Shown here: piece by piece, positions 57,090-64,000 of the stretch | How positions within the stretch are numbered: the first letter of the stretch is position 1 | How the letters are laid out: each line of letters starts with the position of its first letter | DNA from: Croceivirga sp. | GTDB taxonomy: Bacteria > Bacteroidota > Bacteroidia > Flavobacteriales > Flavobacteriaceae | Assembly: GCA_028284285.1 (NCBI GenBank) | Contig: JANQSA010000032.1 | Span: 248,001-312,000, forward strand | DNA: 64,000 bases | Reading direction: 5' to 3' | Notes under the pieces: generated by a model | What the model saw: only the letters and a program-made list of their open reading frames with translations | What the model was told of the DNA's origin: nothing | Databases searched by the model: none | Translations under genes and position numbers: made by a program

Positions 57090-58339
57090 GGCAAAGCATA
57101 ATGGGCGTATTCATCTTGTTTTTATCCATACAGGCTTGCGCCCAACCCCCAAAGTTCGAGTTGGACAAATCGTATGATAACCAAATAAAAGCATCACTGG
57201 AACAAGCCATTCAACATACGTCCAAGGCCATGTTGGACAACAAAGGCATGGCAAAGGGCAACTATCGGTGGTTAGAGGGTACATGGGAATCTTATGAAGC
57301 AGCCTGGCATACCGGGCAAGCTATTTATGGGTTGCTGGATGCCTATAAGATCACCGGGAACAAATTGGCACTCAGCGAGGCTATACGAGCCGGAGATTGG
57401 TGGATCAGCCTTCAATTTCCGAAAGGGCATCCCTTAGAAGGTTACCTCAACGCGCAACACGGCAACAAATTGGGGAATCTTATCAATACCACTACGATAA
57501 CGGATGGTACCCCCGGATTATTTAATCTTACCGATGTTACGGGTGATGCAACCTATGCTGATGTAGCTACCTCTGCCGGAGCATGGATTTTGGAGAACCT
57601 GTATATCCCGGAAGAACGTTTGAGCTACAACATTGTAGATTCTCAAACCGGGGAAATTTGGAAAGACCGTAGTCCACACGATATACACCAGGGTCTTGCT
57701 TTTAGCATCAATCATGTGGCCAGGCCTAATGCCGAGGGCTACTTATGGCTGGACATGTTCTATCATACCGGTGAGGAACGCTATAAAAAAGCATTTTTAG
57801 AAATATGCGATAAGTTGGTCGATAGCCAATCCGATAGCGGTTGGTGGATGGATTTTGAACCTAACGACCACAAAACCGGAAAAGTGCACGGCCGTTTCAA
57901 CACCTGGAATGCCGAAGCACTGGTGGAAGCCTATAAGCTCACTAAAAACAAGACGTATTTGGACGCTGCCGTCAAAACCGGGAAAGCCCTGGCAAAAGTG
58001 CAGGACAAAACAGGCGTCATTTGGTATAGCAGCTATTTAGATGGTAATCACGATAAGCGTAGTCCCTGCGGAAGCGCCGCCAGCTATGCGGGTATACTGT
58101 GGCTGTATTTGAGCGATTTTGGCGTAAAGGACTTTGATAAAAACATTAAAAAAGCATTGGATTTTACCTTAAAAAATCAGTATCCTATAGATCACCCTGA
58201 CCCCAATCTTGCGGGGGCCTATTATGGCATAAGACAACGCAGTAAAAAAGACGGCACGTTTCAATTGTATTATCGCGATATCACCACAGCATTTGGCATG
58301 CGTTTTTTAAGTGAAGTACATCAACGCGCATTTGAATAA
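57086..58339 (+). CDS. Exported (alpha/alpha)6-barrel protein, probable glycan-active enzyme
   Basis: A 417-residue protein with a signal peptide ending near IQACAQ. The repeated helical pattern with aromatic and acidic residues (ESYEAAWHTGQAIYGLLDAY, TWNAEALVEAYKLT) indicates a six-hairpin (alpha/alpha)6 barrel as in GH88/GH105 hydrolases and N-acylglucosamine epimerases. I do not recognise the exact family. Conserved tryptophan, histidine and acidic residues (WHTG, SPHDIHQG, GRFNTWNAE) may form the active site. Position between two GH28 genes suggests a role on galacturonate-containing oligosaccharides. It overlaps the preceding GH28 gene by four bases. Confidence 0.8.
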   Translation: MRQSIMGVFILFLSIQACAQPPKFELDKSYDNQIKASLEQAIQHTSKAMLDNKGMAKGNYRWLEGTWESYEAAWHTGQAIYGLLDAYKITGNKLALSEAIRAGDWWISLQFPKGHPLEGYLNAQHGNKLGNLINTTTITDGTPGLFNLTDVTGDATYADVATSAGAWILENLYIPEERLSYNIVDSQTGEIWKDRSPHDIHQGLAFSINHVARPNAEGYLWLDMFYHTGEERYKKAFLEICDKLVDSQSDSGWWMDFEPNDHKTGKVHGRFNTWNAEALVEAYKLTKNKTYLDAAVKTGKALAKVQDKTGVIWYSSYLDGNHDKRSPCGSAASYAGILWLYLSDFGVKDFDKNIKKALDFTLKNQYPIDHPDPNLAGAYYGIRQRSKKDGTFQLYYRDITTAFGMRFLSEVHQRAFE

Positions 58340-58345
58340 TACCAC

Positions 58346-59755
58346 ATGAGAAAACACTTTAGCATTTTACTAATTGCCTTAGCAATAGGGTCTTCTTGTA
58401 AAAAGGAAGCAAAAAAAGACAATGGATTCTCCATAGACTATGCACAGGCCAAAATAGATTCGGCCTGGAATACCACCTATCCCGCAATCCTTAAGCAGAT
58501 TGTACCGCCTGCGTTCCAACCGGATACAGTTGTGGTACAGGATAAGCAGCGTTTTCGCAATAGCCTGCACAAGGCTATGAAAAGCTTGTCCGAGAAAGGT
58601 GGCGGCGTCGTCCATGTTCCGGCCGGAACTTATGAGGTTAATGGCCCTATCGTATTTGAGTCCAACATTAACTTAAACCTTGCAGAGGGTGCGGTTTTAG
58701 AGTTTTCCAACGATCCCATGGATTATCTGCCAGTAGTAAAAGGCCGTTGGGAGGGGACCTTTGCCATGAACTATTCCCCACAGATATACGCGTATGAAAA
58801 GGAGAATCTCGCCATCACCGGTAAAGGGGAAATCGATGGGAATTGTGAGGATACCTGGGGGCAATGGAAACCCGTTCAGGATACAGACAAGAAAATCATC
58901 CGGCAGATGGGGAATGATCAGGTTCCTATTGAAGAACGGGTCTTTGGCGAAGGGCACTATCTGCGTCCTACAGGAATTGAATTCATAAAATGCAGGAACA
59001 TTTTGCTGGAGGACTTTACCATTCATCATACCCCGTTCTGGACCATTCACCCGGTACTATCGGAAAACATTACGGGACGGCGCCTTAACATTCAGATCGG
59101 TGTGCGCAATGACGATGGTTTTGATCCGGAAAACTGCAAAAATGTCCTGATTGAAAATTGTGTCATCAATACCTGGGATGACTGTATAGCTATAAAAGCA
59201 GGTCGCGACCAGGACGGATGGGACTACCCGCCTTCAGAAAATATTATTGTACGCCATAATGATTTTAACAATGTGGTGGGAAGTGGCTTCTGTATCGGTT
59301 CGGAGATGAGTGGTGGCGTACGTAATGTATTTGTGCACGATAACACCTTACGCGGAAGTGATAAGCACGCCTTTCAGTTTAAATCCAACCCTGACAGAGG
59401 CGGTTTTATTGAAGAGGTGTATATGAAGGATATGAAAGTGCTTCATCCGGTAGCTTTTGCATTCGAGTTTACCACGGACTACAAGGGATGGCGGGGTAAC
59501 GAATATTTTGTAAAGTATACTGATTTTTATTTTCAAAATATCGAAGTGGCCAAAGCCACCGATATTTCCATAAAGATCAATGGCCGCCCGGAGGAAAATA
59601 TTCAAAAGGTATATCTTGAAAATATTAGTATTGAGGACTCACCGGCCCCTTTTATTGCAAACCATACCCAGGATATATTATTGAATAATGTAGTCATAAA
59701 CGGTAAGGAAATCACTAAAGCTGAAGTGACCACGACCACAGATAAAAAGAAGTAA
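58346..59755 (+). CDS. GH28-family polygalacturonase-like enzyme, second copy
   Basis: A 469-residue lipoprotein (signal ending in GSSC followed by KKEAKKD). The beta-helix carries GH28 motifs: GKGEIDGNCEDTWGQW, the catalytic region VRNDDGFDPENC, WDDCIAIKAGRDQDG and IGSEMSGGVRNV, as in bacterial exo-polygalacturonases. The GHG segment that normally precedes IGSEMSGG reads GSGFC here, with serine 313 in place of the histidine. It is probably surface or periplasmic and acts on galacturonan-type chains. It starts 6 bases after the preceding gene. Confidence 0.88.
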   Translation: MRKHFSILLIALAIGSSCKKEAKKDNGFSIDYAQAKIDSAWNTTYPAILKQIVPPAFQPDTVVVQDKQRFRNSLHKAMKSLSEKGGGVVHVPAGTYEVNGPIVFESNINLNLAEGAVLEFSNDPMDYLPVVKGRWEGTFAMNYSPQIYAYEKENLAITGKGEIDGNCEDTWGQWKPVQDTDKKIIRQMGNDQVPIEERVFGEGHYLRPTGIEFIKCRNILLEDFTIHHTPFWTIHPVLSENITGRRLNIQIGVRNDDGFDPENCKNVLIENCVINTWDDCIAIKAGRDQDGWDYPPSENIIVRHNDFNNVVGSGFCIGSEMSGGVRNVFVHDNTLRGSDKHAFQFKSNPDRGGFIEEVYMKDMKVLHPVAFAFEFTTDYKGWRGNEYFVKYTDFYFQNIEVAKATDISIKINGRPEENIQKVYLENISIEDSPAPFIANHTQDILLNNVVINGKEITKAEVTTTTDKKK

Positions 59756-59760
59756 CCTCC

Positions 59761-59913
59761 ATGTTTGACCGGAAGATTCCTCATAGCAACCATAGCCGCT
59801 GGTGCAGGTTTGGGACCTTGACCATTTTTGAAAAACCTGAGTTAGGGATTGTGTACGATCCGGACCTGTGGAAAAAAGAAACCTTGTATTGGACCTCAAA
59901 AAAAAATAGCTAA
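59761..59913 (+). CDS. Small open reading frame of 50 residues, hypothetical
   Basis: Between the second GH28 gene and the GH2 gene a frame of 50 codons opens with ATG and ends with TAA at 59911-59913, one base before the GH2 ATG. It is rich in aromatic and charged residues (RWCRFGTLTIFEKPELG, VYDPDLWKKETLYW). The composition looks like a protein fragment rather than noise; it might be a remnant of a larger enzyme or a short real gene. No family was recognised. Confidence 0.35.
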   Translation: MFDRKIPHSNHSRWCRFGTLTIFEKPELGIVYDPDLWKKETLYWTSKKNS

Positions 59914-59914
59914 C

Positions 59915-61831
59915 ATGAAAAAGAACCATAAATCCCCCCTTGAGGGGGGAGTAAGGGGGGTGTTTTTACTAACTATAGCATTAACTTTAATTAGTAACGT
60001 AAACCTTACCGCCCAAAGTTTACCTGCCGAAAAGACAGGCACCCCTCTGCTTCAAAACGCATATAACCGGGAAGCCACCTTGCTCAACGGCAACTGGAAA
60101 TATGTGGTAGACCCTTACGAAACAGGCTATCGCAATCACCGTAACTGGATACCCTTTGACCAAAAGGAGAGCACAAAGAAATCGGCTAAACCTTACTACA
60201 CGGACAAACAAATGGAAAACCGTTGGGACAGGGTAGAATACAATTTTGAGTTATCTGATGAAATAAAAGTCCCGGGAGATTGGAATAGCCAGTACGATAA
60301 GCTGTTGTATTATGAAGGCAGTATCTGGTATCGCACCCTTTTTGATTATAAGCTTACTGCAGGTAATAGGTTACTGCTCTACTTTGGTGCGGCCAACTAC
60401 CAGACCGATGTGTATTTGAATGGCGAAAAAGTAGGCCAGCATCTGGGTGGATTTGACCCGTTTAATTTTGATATCACCGCAAAGCTAAAACCAACAGGCA
60501 ATTCACTGGTCGTACGTGTGGATAATCGCAGGGAAAAGGACCGCGTTCCCAATAATACTACAGACTGGTGGAACTATGGCGGTATCACCCGTGATGTAAA
60601 GCTTATTGAGCTTCCCACCACTTATGTGCAGGACTATAGGATCCAATTGGATAAAAACAATCCCGATAGGATCAAAGGATATGTACAACTTTCTTCAGCT
60701 TCGGAAGGGCAAACCATTCATGTTACTATTCCGGAAGCGAGATTGGATTTTTCCGGGAAGACCGATGGAACCGGTAGGATTTCTTTTTCGTTTCCCTCGA
60801 AAAAAATTAAAAGATGGTACCCCAGGCGCCCCAAGTTGTATGAAGTTGTGATTTCAACTGAAGAAGACAAAATCAAAGACCAGGTGGGTTTTAGAACAAT
60901 TGAGGCCAAAGGAGATGATATCCTGCTCAACGGAAAGTCTGTTTTTTTAAGGGGCATCAGCTTACATGAAGAAAATCCGATGCGGGGCGGAAGAGCCCGC
61001 ACCGTGGAAGACGCCAAAGTACTTATGGGATGGGCACAGGAATTGAACTGTAATTTTATCCGTTTAGCACACTATCCGCACAATGAAAGTATGCCGCGAT
61101 TAGCAGATAAACTTGGTATTTTACTTTGGGAAGAAATCCCTGTGTATTGGGGTATTGACTATGAAAACCCCGTGGCCTATGCCCAGGCGGAAAACCAGTT
61201 AAAAGCTTTGATACATCGCGATAAAAACAGGGCAAGTGTTATCGTGTGGAGTGTGGCAAATGAAACGCCGGACACGCCATCACGATTAACATTTCTTAAA
61301 AAACTGAAAGCGGTAGCCACTGCCATAGACGATACCAGATTCATCAGTGCAGCTTTAGAGCGCGATGAAAAAAGCAAAGCGCTGGCGGTACAAATTCCCG
61401 ACCCTTTTGCTCAGGAGGTGGACATGTTGGCCTGTAACGAATACATAGGGTGGTATTCGGGCTTACCGGAACGTTGCGCAAAAACCACCTGGATATTACC
61501 CGATGACAAGCCCTTTTTTGTAAGTGAATTTGGTGGTGGCGCCCTGTACAATTACCACGGAGATAAACTCACCCGTTGGACGGAAGAATACCAGGAGGAT
61601 CTGTATAAAGAGCAGATTGCCATGCTCAGGAAGATTCCAACACTGCGTGGCATGACCCCCTGGATTTTAGTCGATTTCCGTTCCCCAAGACGTAATTTGC
61701 CTATCATTCAAGAGGGTTGGAACAGAAAGGGGCTGATTGCTGACGGTGGCGAAAAAAAGAAAGCGTTTTATGTGCTCAAAGCGTATTACGATGAGATGGA
61801 AAAGAAATATGACTACAAAATAAAGGATTGA
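59915..61831 (+). CDS. GH2 glycoside hydrolase, probable beta-glucuronidase or beta-galactosidase
   Basis: A 638-residue exported GH2 enzyme from the ATG at 59915 (a start at 59849 would overlap a small upstream frame and precede the signal). Signal: [19 protein letters not shown]. Sugar-binding jelly roll (about 45-200, with [12 protein letters not shown]), Ig-like domain, TIM barrel from about 290 with [11 protein letters not shown], acid/base E450 in SVANE, the [10 protein letters not shown] loop often seen in beta-glucuronidases, and nucleophile E538 in VSEFGGGA. It is probably an exo-enzyme of the pectin-like locus. Its stop and the sulfatase start overlap (TGATG). Confidence 0.9.
   Translation: MKKNHKSPLEGGVRGVFLLTIALTLISNVNLTAQSLPAEKTGTPLLQNAYNREATLLNGNWKYVVDPYETGYRNHRNWIPFDQKESTKKSAKPYYTDKQMENRWDRVEYNFELSDEIKVPGDWNSQYDKLLYYEGSIWYRTLFDYKLTAGNRLLLYFGAANYQTDVYLNGEKVGQHLGGFDPFNFDITAKLKPTGNSLVVRVDNRREKDRVPNNTTDWWNYGGITRDVKLIELPTTYVQDYRIQLDKNNPDRIKGYVQLSSASEGQTIHVTIPEARLDFSGKTDGTGRISFSFPSKKIKRWYPRRPKLYEVVISTEEDKIKDQVGFRTIEAKGDDILLNGKSVFLRGISLHEENPMRGGRARTVEDAKVLMGWAQELNCNFIRLAHYPHNESMPRLADKLGILLWEEIPVYWGIDYENPVAYAQAENQLKALIHRDKNRASVIVWSVANETPDTPSRLTFLKKLKAVATAIDDTRFISAALERDEKSKALAVQIPDPFAQEVDMLACNEYIGWYSGLPERCAKTTWILPDDKPFFVSEFGGGALYNYHGDKLTRWTEEYQEDLYKEQIAMLRKIPTLRGMTPWILVDFRSPRRNLPIIQEGWNRKGLIADGGEKKKAFYVLKAYYDEMEKKYDYKIKD
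59934..59960. repeat. G/C-run palindromic repeat inside the GH2 signal region
   Basis: CCCCCCTTGAGGGGGG is followed by AGTAAGGGGGG, a striking GC block in AT-rich surroundings. It encodes SPLEGGVRG in the N-terminal part of the GH2 signal peptide. Similar runs occur as dispersed repeats in many flavobacterial genomes, so this looks like a repeat that has become part of a coding region. Confidence 0.55.
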
Positions 61832-63390
61832 TGCGTTCAATTTGCTTTGTTATTATATTGGTGTTGTCGGTGCTTTCCTGTAAGAAAAAAAGCAATGATC
61901 AAGCGTCTGTTTTAGCAACAAATCCTCCCAATATCATTCTTATTCTTGCAGACGATTTGGGCTTTAGCGACCTGGGATGTTATGGCAGCAGTATTGACAC
62001 TCCTGTCCTGGATAGTCTGGCATCAACCGGAATCCGGTTTACGCAATTTTACAATACTTCAAAATGTTTTCCTTCGCGCGCAGCCTTGCTAACAGGATTG
62101 TATGCACAGCAGGTAGGTGCGGGAAGTACCTGGAAGAATTCCTGGCAAAACAGCACCACTATTGCCAGGCAACTAAAAGCCAAAGGCTACACCACCCTAA
62201 TGAGCGGGAAACATCATGGCGTAGACATTCCTACGGATACCATATTAGGATTTGACCGCTATTACGGATTACTCAGCGGGGCAGCCAATCATTTTAACCC
62301 GGGAAATCAAAGGGAGGGAGAGATCGCACCGGCCAGGAAGAGAATCCGGCCATGGTATATTGATGGAAAGCGTTATGAACCCTATACACCGCAGGATCCC
62401 GGCTTTTATTCAACCATTGCGTTTACCGATGCTGCGATAACCTGGTTAAAAGAAGACAGTAAAACGCCTTTCTTCTTGTATCTAAGCTACACCGCTCCGC
62501 ATGACCCCTTAATGGCGTTCCCTGAGGATATCGTCAAGTACAGAGGTAAATACAAAGATGGGTACGAGGCCGAACGCCAGCGGCGCTTTACCAAACAAAA
62601 GGAATTGGGCATCATTCCGGCAGATTTTAAAATGGCAGCGCCTACCTATCAGGACTGGGATAAACTTTCAGAACAAGAAAAAGATGATGAAGACCTAAAA
62701 ATGGCAATTTATTCCGCCATGGTAGACCGTATGGATACCGAAATAGGGCGTGTGATGCATCTGTTAAGAGCTCAAAACCGACTGGAGAATACTATTGTAC
62801 TATTTGTATCCGACAATGGTTCCAGTGCTGAAACCGTGAATGTACAGGGCGATGGCAAAGTGGGTAGTATGGGTAATTGGACCATGCTGGGACACAGCTG
62901 GGCCAACGTAAACAATACCCCGTTTCGACTGTATAAAAATTATAGCTATGAGGGCGGTATTAAAACACCTGCAATTGTGAGTTGGGCAAAAATGAACCGG
63001 AAAAATGAGATTAATACTCAGCTGTACGCTCACTTTATAGATGTTTTTCCCACGCTGTTATCGCTGGCAGGGTATTCGTATGAAGTACCGGAAGGGGTAT
63101 ATGATGCCGAAGGCATTTCGCTGGTTGGGAATAGGAGCCAGGGACAAGATACATTGGTAAGTATCCTGGAGGAATCGTCAGACCGCCCGCTGTTTTTTCA
63201 ATGGAAGGATGGTGCCGCGGTGAGGGAGGGGGATTGGAAACTGGTAAGGGATGGCAAAGAATGGGAGCTATATCATCTGGGGAATGACCCTGGGGAAACC
63301 ACTGACCTCAGTGATGTTCAGGAAGACAAAGCCCTGGCCTTACAACAAAAGTTTGAGCAATGGCAGGGACGCGTAGGGGCAAATAATTAA
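61831..63390 (+). CDS. S1-family sulfatase (formylglycine type), lipoprotein
   Basis: A 519-residue sulfatase. The signal ends in VLSC followed by [22 protein letters not shown] holds two metal-binding aspartates, and the formylglycine motif C79-F-P-S-R-A is intact, so this is a cysteine-type sulfatase that needs a maturase encoded elsewhere. VSDNGSS and the C-terminal [15 protein letters not shown] complete the family pattern. It removes sulfate esters from the substrate before or during cleavage by GH28 and GH2. The ATG at 61831 is preferred over the in-frame TTG at 61828. It shares the operon with the GH2 enzyme. Confidence 0.93.
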   Translation: MRSICFVIILVLSVLSCKKKSNDQASVLATNPPNIILILADDLGFSDLGCYGSSIDTPVLDSLASTGIRFTQFYNTSKCFPSRAALLTGLYAQQVGAGSTWKNSWQNSTTIARQLKAKGYTTLMSGKHHGVDIPTDTILGFDRYYGLLSGAANHFNPGNQREGEIAPARKRIRPWYIDGKRYEPYTPQDPGFYSTIAFTDAAITWLKEDSKTPFFLYLSYTAPHDPLMAFPEDIVKYRGKYKDGYEAERQRRFTKQKELGIIPADFKMAAPTYQDWDKLSEQEKDDEDLKMAIYSAMVDRMDTEIGRVMHLLRAQNRLENTIVLFVSDNGSSAETVNVQGDGKVGSMGNWTMLGHSWANVNNTPFRLYKNYSYEGGIKTPAIVSWAKMNRKNEINTQLYAHFIDVFPTLLSLAGYSYEVPEGVYDAEGISLVGNRSQGQDTLVSILEESSDRPLFFQWKDGAAVREGDWKLVRDGKEWELYHLGNDPGETTDLSDVQEDKALALQQKFEQWQGRVGANN

Positions 63391-63427
63391 CATCCATTCA
63401 TTGGATAAGGCAAAAAATACGATAAAA

Positions 63428-64000
63428 ATGAACAACCTTTCTAAATACATCATCACGGTTTGCCTCATTAGCTGCGGCTCGCTATTAGCACAAAACAAGA
63501 GCACACCGACTTTTAAGACCAAAGCGGAGACGGCGTATTTTTCTACCCTGGAAGTACTGTCAGAAGCCTTGCTCAAACAACAAAACATCGACAAGAAAAG
63601 CGAGGAATACGGTGGTTTGTTGGATCCTGAGAACGCTATTTATTATACCCGTGCTGCAGAAGCTTTGTATCCTTTTACGGTGATGTATCGCTACACGAAA
63701 GACAGGACATACTTAAAAGCAGCTATACATTTGGGCAATTGGCTCATCACCAAGCAGGAACCAACGGGTGAATGGATCGAAAACCCCTGGAGTTGGACCG
63801 GTACTACTGCCGACCAACTGTTGATGATGGCGGCAGCCTACCCGGAATTGAAATCGCACTTGAGCAAAAAAGAACGTAACACCTGGGAACAATCCATGTA
63901 CGATGCCGGAATTTACCTCGTGCGTAACATGGAACCTGACTTTGCCAGTATCAATTACGTACCGACCACGGCAGGAACCATGGCGATGCTTTGGCAAAAT
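63428..64000 (+). CDS. Exported alpha-helical barrel protein, truncated by the window end
   Basis: The first 191 residues are visible; the frame is open to the right edge. A signal peptide (YIITVCLISCGSLLAQ) is followed by helical hairpins with EYGGLLDPENAIYYTRAAEA, AAIHLGNWLITKQEPTGEW and WSWTGTTADQLLMMAAAY. The pattern suggests an (alpha/alpha)n barrel of a glycoside hydrolase or polysaccharide lyase; a GH154-like beta-glucuronidase is one candidate, but I cannot confirm it. It starts 37 bases after the sulfatase stop and is probably in the same operon. Confidence 0.7.
   Translation, partial: MNNLSKYIITVCLISCGSLLAQNKSTPTFKTKAETAYFSTLEVLSEALLKQQNIDKKSEEYGGLLDPENAIYYTRAAEALYPFTVMYRYTKDRTYLKAAIHLGNWLITKQEPTGEWIENPWSWTGTTADQLLMMAAAYPELKSHLSKKERNTWEQSMYDAGIYLVRNMEPDFASINYVPTTAGTMAMLWQN

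Noticed and set aside
1-64000. tRNA, rRNA, CRISPR, insertion sequence or prophage genes
   Set aside because: None was seen on either strand; no transposase, integrase or repeat-spacer pattern was recognised.

Overview
The window comes from the chromosome of a member of the Bacteroidota, most likely a marine, polysaccharide-degrading flavobacterium. This rests on AT-rich sequence, a SusC/SusD pair, several other TonB-dependent receptors, a one-protein hybrid two-component regulator, surface lipoproteins with acidic residues after the lipobox cysteine, TAnnTTTG-like promoters, and sulfatases beside glycoside hydrolases. No tRNA, rRNA, CRISPR array, insertion sequence or phage gene was found.

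Left part (1-14705): a VCBS/FG-GAP lipoprotein cut by the window edge, susD and susC on the minus strand, then a divergent AraC regulator and a seven-gene plus-strand operon. That operon encodes a complete non-phosphorylating L-fucose route: mutarotase, fucose dehydrogenase, lactonase, fuconate dehydratase, keto-deoxy-fuconate dehydrogenase, FAH-type hydrolase and L-lactate dehydrogenase. It ends beside a broken sulfatase. Together this looks like uptake and oxidation of a fucose-rich, formerly or elsewhere sulfated, glycan.

Middle part (14972-31794): a SnoaL-like protein with an ECF sigma factor, an FtsX-type permease, a DinB-like protein, a BlaI/BlaR1-type pair with a clear palindromic operator, an alpha/beta hydrolase with TPR repeats, a membrane LytTR regulator, a GH9-deacetylase fusion beside a membrane acetyltransferase-like protein, a membrane AraC regulator with an outer-membrane receptor, and a decayed LuxR helix-turn-helix.

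Right part (32106-64000): two related glycan loci. The first has a SusD-less TonB receptor, two beta-helix lipoproteins, a GH2 enzyme and a hybrid two-component regulator; a shared 15-bp motif links the receptor and the regulator. The second has lacI-uxaC-uxaB on the minus strand and, on the plus strand, a second receptor/beta-helix lipoprotein pair, an enolase-superfamily protein, two GH28-like enzymes, two alpha/alpha-barrel proteins, a GH2 enzyme and an S1 sulfatase. UxaC/UxaB, GH28 and sulfatase point to a galacturonate-containing, sulfated, pectin-like substrate. LacI-type palindromes overlap the putative promoter of this operon, lie near the lacI start and lie inside uxaC.

The most unusual points are the SusD-less receptor/beta-helix lipoprotein modules (three lipoproteins, two receptors), a fucose dehydrogenase whose YxxxK lysine is asparagine, two GH28 enzymes lacking the usual GHG histidine, and the GH9-CE4 fusion paired with an acetyltransferase-like membrane protein.
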